A program made the translations under genes and the position numbers. 64,000 nucleotides of DNA from positions 4,774,001-4,838,000 of the forward strand of contig NZ_CP050975.2 of assembly GCF_012273515.2 (NCBI RefSeq), in the 5' to 3' direction. Positions 61,502 through 64,000 of the stretch are shown piece by piece (position 1 is the first letter of the stretch; each line of letters begins with the position of its first letter). A model generated the notes under the pieces. That model saw only the letters and a program-made list of their open reading frames with translations, had not been told where the DNA came from and did not search any database. This DNA comes from Streptomyces sp. RPA4-2 (GTDB lineage: Bacteria > Actinomycetota > Actinomycetes > Streptomycetales > Streptomycetaceae).

Positions 61502-63016
61502 ATGACAGCACTCGACCTCAACAGCCCCGTGGCCGTCGTCGGCACCGGCACCATGGGCCAGGGCATCGCCCAGGTCGCGCTGGTCGCGGGCCACCCCGTG
61601 CGGCTCTACGACACCCTCGCGGGCCGTGCCGACGCGGCGGCCGAAGCGATCGGCGCGCGCCTCGACCGGCTGGTCGAGAAGGGCCGGTTCAGCGGTGCCG
61701 ACCGGGACGCCGCGCGCGAGCGGCTGCGACCCGCGCGGAGCCTCGACGAGCTGGCGGACTGCGTGCTCGTCGTCGAGGCGGTCCTCGAACAACTCGACGT
61801 CAAGCAGAAGCTGTTCCGCGATCTCGAGGACATCGTCGAGGACGACTGCCTGCTCGCCACCAACACCTCGTCCCTGTCCGTCACCGCCATCGGGGGCGCC
61901 CTGCGCAACCCCGGCCGCCTGGTCGGACTGCACTTCTTCAACCCCGCGCCGCTGCTGCCCCTCGTGGAGGTCGTCTCCGGGTATGCGACCGACTTCTCGT
62001 CGGCCACGCGCGCGTACGAGACGGCACGCGCCTGGGGGAAGACCCCGGTCGCCTGCGCCGACACCCCCGGCTTCATCGTCAACCGCATCGCGCGGCCCTT
62101 CTACGCCGAGGCCTTCGCGGTGTACGAGTCGCAGGCCGCCGATCCCGCCACCATCGACGCGGTCCTGCGCGAGTCCGGCGGCTTCAGGATGGGCGCCTTC
62201 GAGCTCACCGATCTGATCGGCCAGGACGTCAACGAGTCCGTCACGCACTCCGTGTGGCAGGCCTTCTTCCAGGACCTGCGCTTCACCCCCTCGCTCGCGC
62301 AGCGGCGGCTCGTCGAGTCCGGCCGGCACGGCCGCAAGACCGGACACGGCTGGTACGACTACGGGGACGACGCCGAACGCCCCGAGCCGCACACCGCCGA
62401 GAAGGCGCAGCCGCCCGCCCACGTCGTTGTCGAGGGCGACCTCGGACCGGCCTCCGAGCTGCCCGCCCTGATCCGCGAGGCGGGCATCCAGGTCCGCGAG
62501 GACGAGGAGGACCACGGCACCCGCCTGCTGCTGCCCAGCGGCGGCCAGCTGGTCCTGGCCGACGGCCAGACCTCGATCGAGTTCCGCGACGTCGTCTACT
62601 TCGACCTGGCGCTGGACTACCGCAGGGCCACCCGCATCGCCCTGTCCGCCTCGCAGGACACCGCGCCCCAGACGGTCGCGGAGGCCATCGGCCTCTTCCA
62701 GGCGCTGGGCAAGGACGTCAGCGTCATCGGGGACGCCCCCGGCATGATCGTCGCCCGGACCGTGGCCCGCATCGTCGACCTGGCGCACGACGCCGTCGCG
62801 AAGGGAGTGGCCACCGAGGAGGACGTCGACACCGCGATGCGCCTGGGCGTCAACTACCCCCTGGGGCCCTTCGAGTGGTGCCGCAGGCTCGGCAGGACCT
62901 GGGCGCACGACCTCCTGGAGGAGCTGCACCTGCGCGAGCCCTCCGGCCGCTACGCCCCCTCGCTCGCGCTGTACCGCCACGGGCACGCCACCGAGAAGCG
63001 GGAGGGCACCTCATGA
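61502..63016 (+). CDS. paaH: 3-hydroxyacyl-CoA dehydrogenase PaaH
   Basis: 504 residues. NAD domain with GTGTMGQGIAQVALVAGH, 3HCDH signature region DTPGFIVNRIARPFYAEAF, and a duplicated C-terminal 3HCDH domain (GDAPGMIVARTVARIVDLAHD). It oxidises 3-hydroxyadipyl-CoA in phenylacetate catabolism. ATG 61502 follows GGGAGGATCGCGAGC. Stop overlaps the TetR start. Confidence 0.94.
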   Translation: MTALDLNSPVAVVGTGTMGQGIAQVALVAGHPVRLYDTLAGRADAAAEAIGARLDRLVEKGRFSGADRDAARERLRPARSLDELADCVLVVEAVLEQLDVKQKLFRDLEDIVEDDCLLATNTSSLSVTAIGGALRNPGRLVGLHFFNPAPLLPLVEVVSGYATDFSSATRAYETARAWGKTPVACADTPGFIVNRIARPFYAEAFAVYESQAADPATIDAVLRESGGFRMGAFELTDLIGQDVNESVTHSVWQAFFQDLRFTPSLAQRRLVESGRHGRKTGHGWYDYGDDAERPEPHTAEKAQPPAHVVVEGDLGPASELPALIREAGIQVREDEEDHGTRLLLPSGGQLVLADGQTSIEFRDVVYFDLALDYRRATRIALSASQDTAPQTVAEAIGLFQALGKDVSVIGDAPGMIVARTVARIVDLAHDAVAKGVATEEDVDTAMRLGVNYPLGPFEWCRRLGRTWAHDLLEELHLREPSGRYAPSLALYRHGHATEKREGTS

Positions 63017-63603
63017 CCACCGCCAAGCGCGACACGTACACCCCGGAGACCCTGCTCTCCGTCGCCGTCCAGGTCTTCAACGAGCGCGGCTACGACGGCA
63101 CCTCCATGGAGCACCTCTCCAAGGCGGCCGGCATCTCCAAGTCGTCGATCTACCACCATGTCGCGGGCAAGGAGGAACTGCTGCGGCGAGCCGTCAGCCG
63201 CGCTCTCGACGGCCTCTTCGAGATCCTCGACGAGGAGCACGCGTGCGTGGGGCGCGCCGTGGAGCGCCTGGAGTACGTCGTACGGCGGATGGTCGAGGTG
63301 CTCACCGCCGAGCTGCCGTACGTGACCCTGCTGCTGCGTGTGCGCGGCAACACGGTCACCGAGCGGTGGGCCCTGGAGCGGCGCCGCGACTTCGACCACC
63401 GGGTGGCGGAGCTCCTGAAGGACGCGGCGGCCGACGGGGACGTGCGCAGCGACGTGGAGGTCCGGCTCGCGACCCGGCTCGTCTTCGGGATGATCAACTC
63501 GATCGTGGAGTGGTACCGGCCGGACGCGCGGGGCATGGGCGAGCGTGAGGTGGCCGACGCGGTCGTACAGGTGGTCTTCGGGGGACTCAGGGCCGAGAGC
63601 TGA
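63013..63603 (+). CDS. paaR: TetR-family repressor of phenylacetate genes (PaaR-type)
   Basis: 196 residues. The N-terminal helix-turn-helix has VAVQVFNERGYDGTSMEHLSKAAGISKSSIYHHVAGKEELL. The C-terminal domain should bind phenylacetyl-CoA. Coupled to paaH (ATGA). Two identical 18-base palindromic operators at 56281 and 61431 are its probable targets. Confidence 0.88.
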   Translation: MTTAKRDTYTPETLLSVAVQVFNERGYDGTSMEHLSKAAGISKSSIYHHVAGKEELLRRAVSRALDGLFEILDEEHACVGRAVERLEYVVRRMVEVLTAELPYVTLLLRVRGNTVTERWALERRRDFDHRVAELLKDAAADGDVRSDVEVRLATRLVFGMINSIVEWYRPDARGMGEREVADAVVQVVFGGLRAES

Positions 63604-63605
63604 TC

Positions 63606-64000
63606 TCAGCCCTCCGGTTCCAGGTCCTCCTCCTCGAACACCAGCAGCGTCCGCGTGCTGAGCACCTCCGGGATCGCCTGGAGCCGGGTGAGGACCAGCT
63701 CGCGCAGCGCCCTGTTGTCAGGCGTGTGGACCAGCAGCAGCACGTCGAAATCACCGCCCACCAGCGCGATGTGGGACGCCCCGGGGAGCACCCGCAACTG
63801 CTCGCGCACCGTGCGCCAGGAGTTCTGCACGATCTTGAGGGTGATGTACGCGGAGGTGCCCTGTCCGGCGCGTTCGTGGTCGACGCGCGCCCCGAAGCCG
63901 CGGATCACGCCGTCCTCGATGAGGCGGTTGATCCGCGCGTAGGCATTCGCGCGTGACACGTGGACCCGTTCGGCCACGGAACGTATGGAGGCGCGGCCGT
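63606..64000 (-). CDS. Lrp/AsnC-family regulator, N-terminus cut by window edge
   Basis: At least 131 residues. The C-terminal part of the helix-turn-helix (RASIRSVAERVHVSRANAYARINRL) is followed by the RAM ligand domain (GTSAYITLKIVQN...GGDFDVLLLVHTPDNRALRELVLTRLQAIPEV). The start lies beyond 64000. Convergent with paaR, two bases apart. Target genes unknown. Confidence 0.92.
   Translation of the reverse strand, partial: GRASIRSVAERVHVSRANAYARINRLIEDGVIRGFGARVDHERAGQGTSAYITLKIVQNSWRTVREQLRVLPGASHIALVGGDFDVLLLVHTPDNRALRELVLTRLQAIPEVLSTRTLLVFEEEDLEPEG

Overview
The window is high-GC actinobacterial DNA, almost certainly Streptomyces. It shows strong third-position GC bias, GTG and TTG starts, ATGA/GTGA gene overlaps, a gamma-butyrolactone (GBL) regulatory set, and the conserved pknB-pbpA-ftsW-pstP-fhaB-fhaA cell-division and signalling block that in streptomycetes lies near oriC. 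A perfect parS core (31976-31989) and several DnaA-box-like nonamers (47960, 47978, 56343, 61470) also fit an origin-proximal location.

Layout. (1) 1-7616, minus strand: core block with a Ser/Thr kinase with PASTA repeats (runs off the left edge), penicillin-binding protein, FtsW/RodA flippase-polymerase, PP2C phosphatase and two FHA proteins. (2) 8145-8269: tRNA-Leu(CAG) followed by a 36-bp perfect palindrome. (3) About 8.3-47.9 kb: a type II polyketide cluster of jadomycin/angucycline type that starts immediately after the tRNA. Its left part (8.3-15.2 kb) is regulatory: degenerate histidine kinase, two TetR/GBL-receptor-type regulators, an atypical OmpR-type regulator (JadR1-like), AfsA-like butenolide synthase and a JadW2-like NAD-dependent reductase, with at least six receptor-operator-like sites. 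The core (15.6-31.8 kb) holds the acyl-CoA carboxylase alpha subunit, a ring cyclase, KS-alpha, KS-beta, ACP, ketoreductase, aromatase/cyclase, two FAD oxygenases, a hydrolase, a pseudo-ACP lacking the phosphopantetheine serine, the carboxylase beta and epsilon subunits, a PPTase and a second aromatase/cyclase. The tailoring and export part (32-47.9 kb) holds a JadG/GilOII-type ring-opening oxygenase, a NTF2-like protein, an antiporter, a flavin reductase, an HxlR regulator with an MFS exporter, a third PgaE-like FAD oxygenase, a flavin-dependent halogenase, a Tat-exported bicovalent-flavin oxidase, a WYL regulator, an NmrA-like reductase and an azoreductase with a second HxlR regulator. (4) 48-51.1 kb: core genes (DUF2252, J-domain protein, rhodanese). 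(5) 51.2-63.6 kb: phenylacetate catabolism (an acyl-CoA dehydrogenase, paaE-D-C-B-A, paaN, paaH, paaR) around an operon of DUF5819, HTTM and SpoU methyltransferase genes. An Lrp/AsnC regulator runs off the right edge.

How it works together. The carboxylase should supply malonyl-CoA and the PPTase should activate the ACP. The minimal PKS with KR and aromatase/cyclases should build an angucyclinone. The PgaE-like oxygenases and the JadG-type enzyme should hydroxylate and open ring B, and the halogenase should chlorinate a phenolic ring. No glycosyltransferase, deoxysugar or diazo-forming genes are visible, so a halogenated aglycone is the simplest prediction.

The most unusual observations are a 463-bp near-identical inverted repeat shared by the two aromatase genes, the pseudo-ACP, paired promoter/operator cassettes (24-bp, 40-bp and 18-bp repeats), and parS inside the cluster. 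Assignments rest on reading motifs by eye; no database search was possible.
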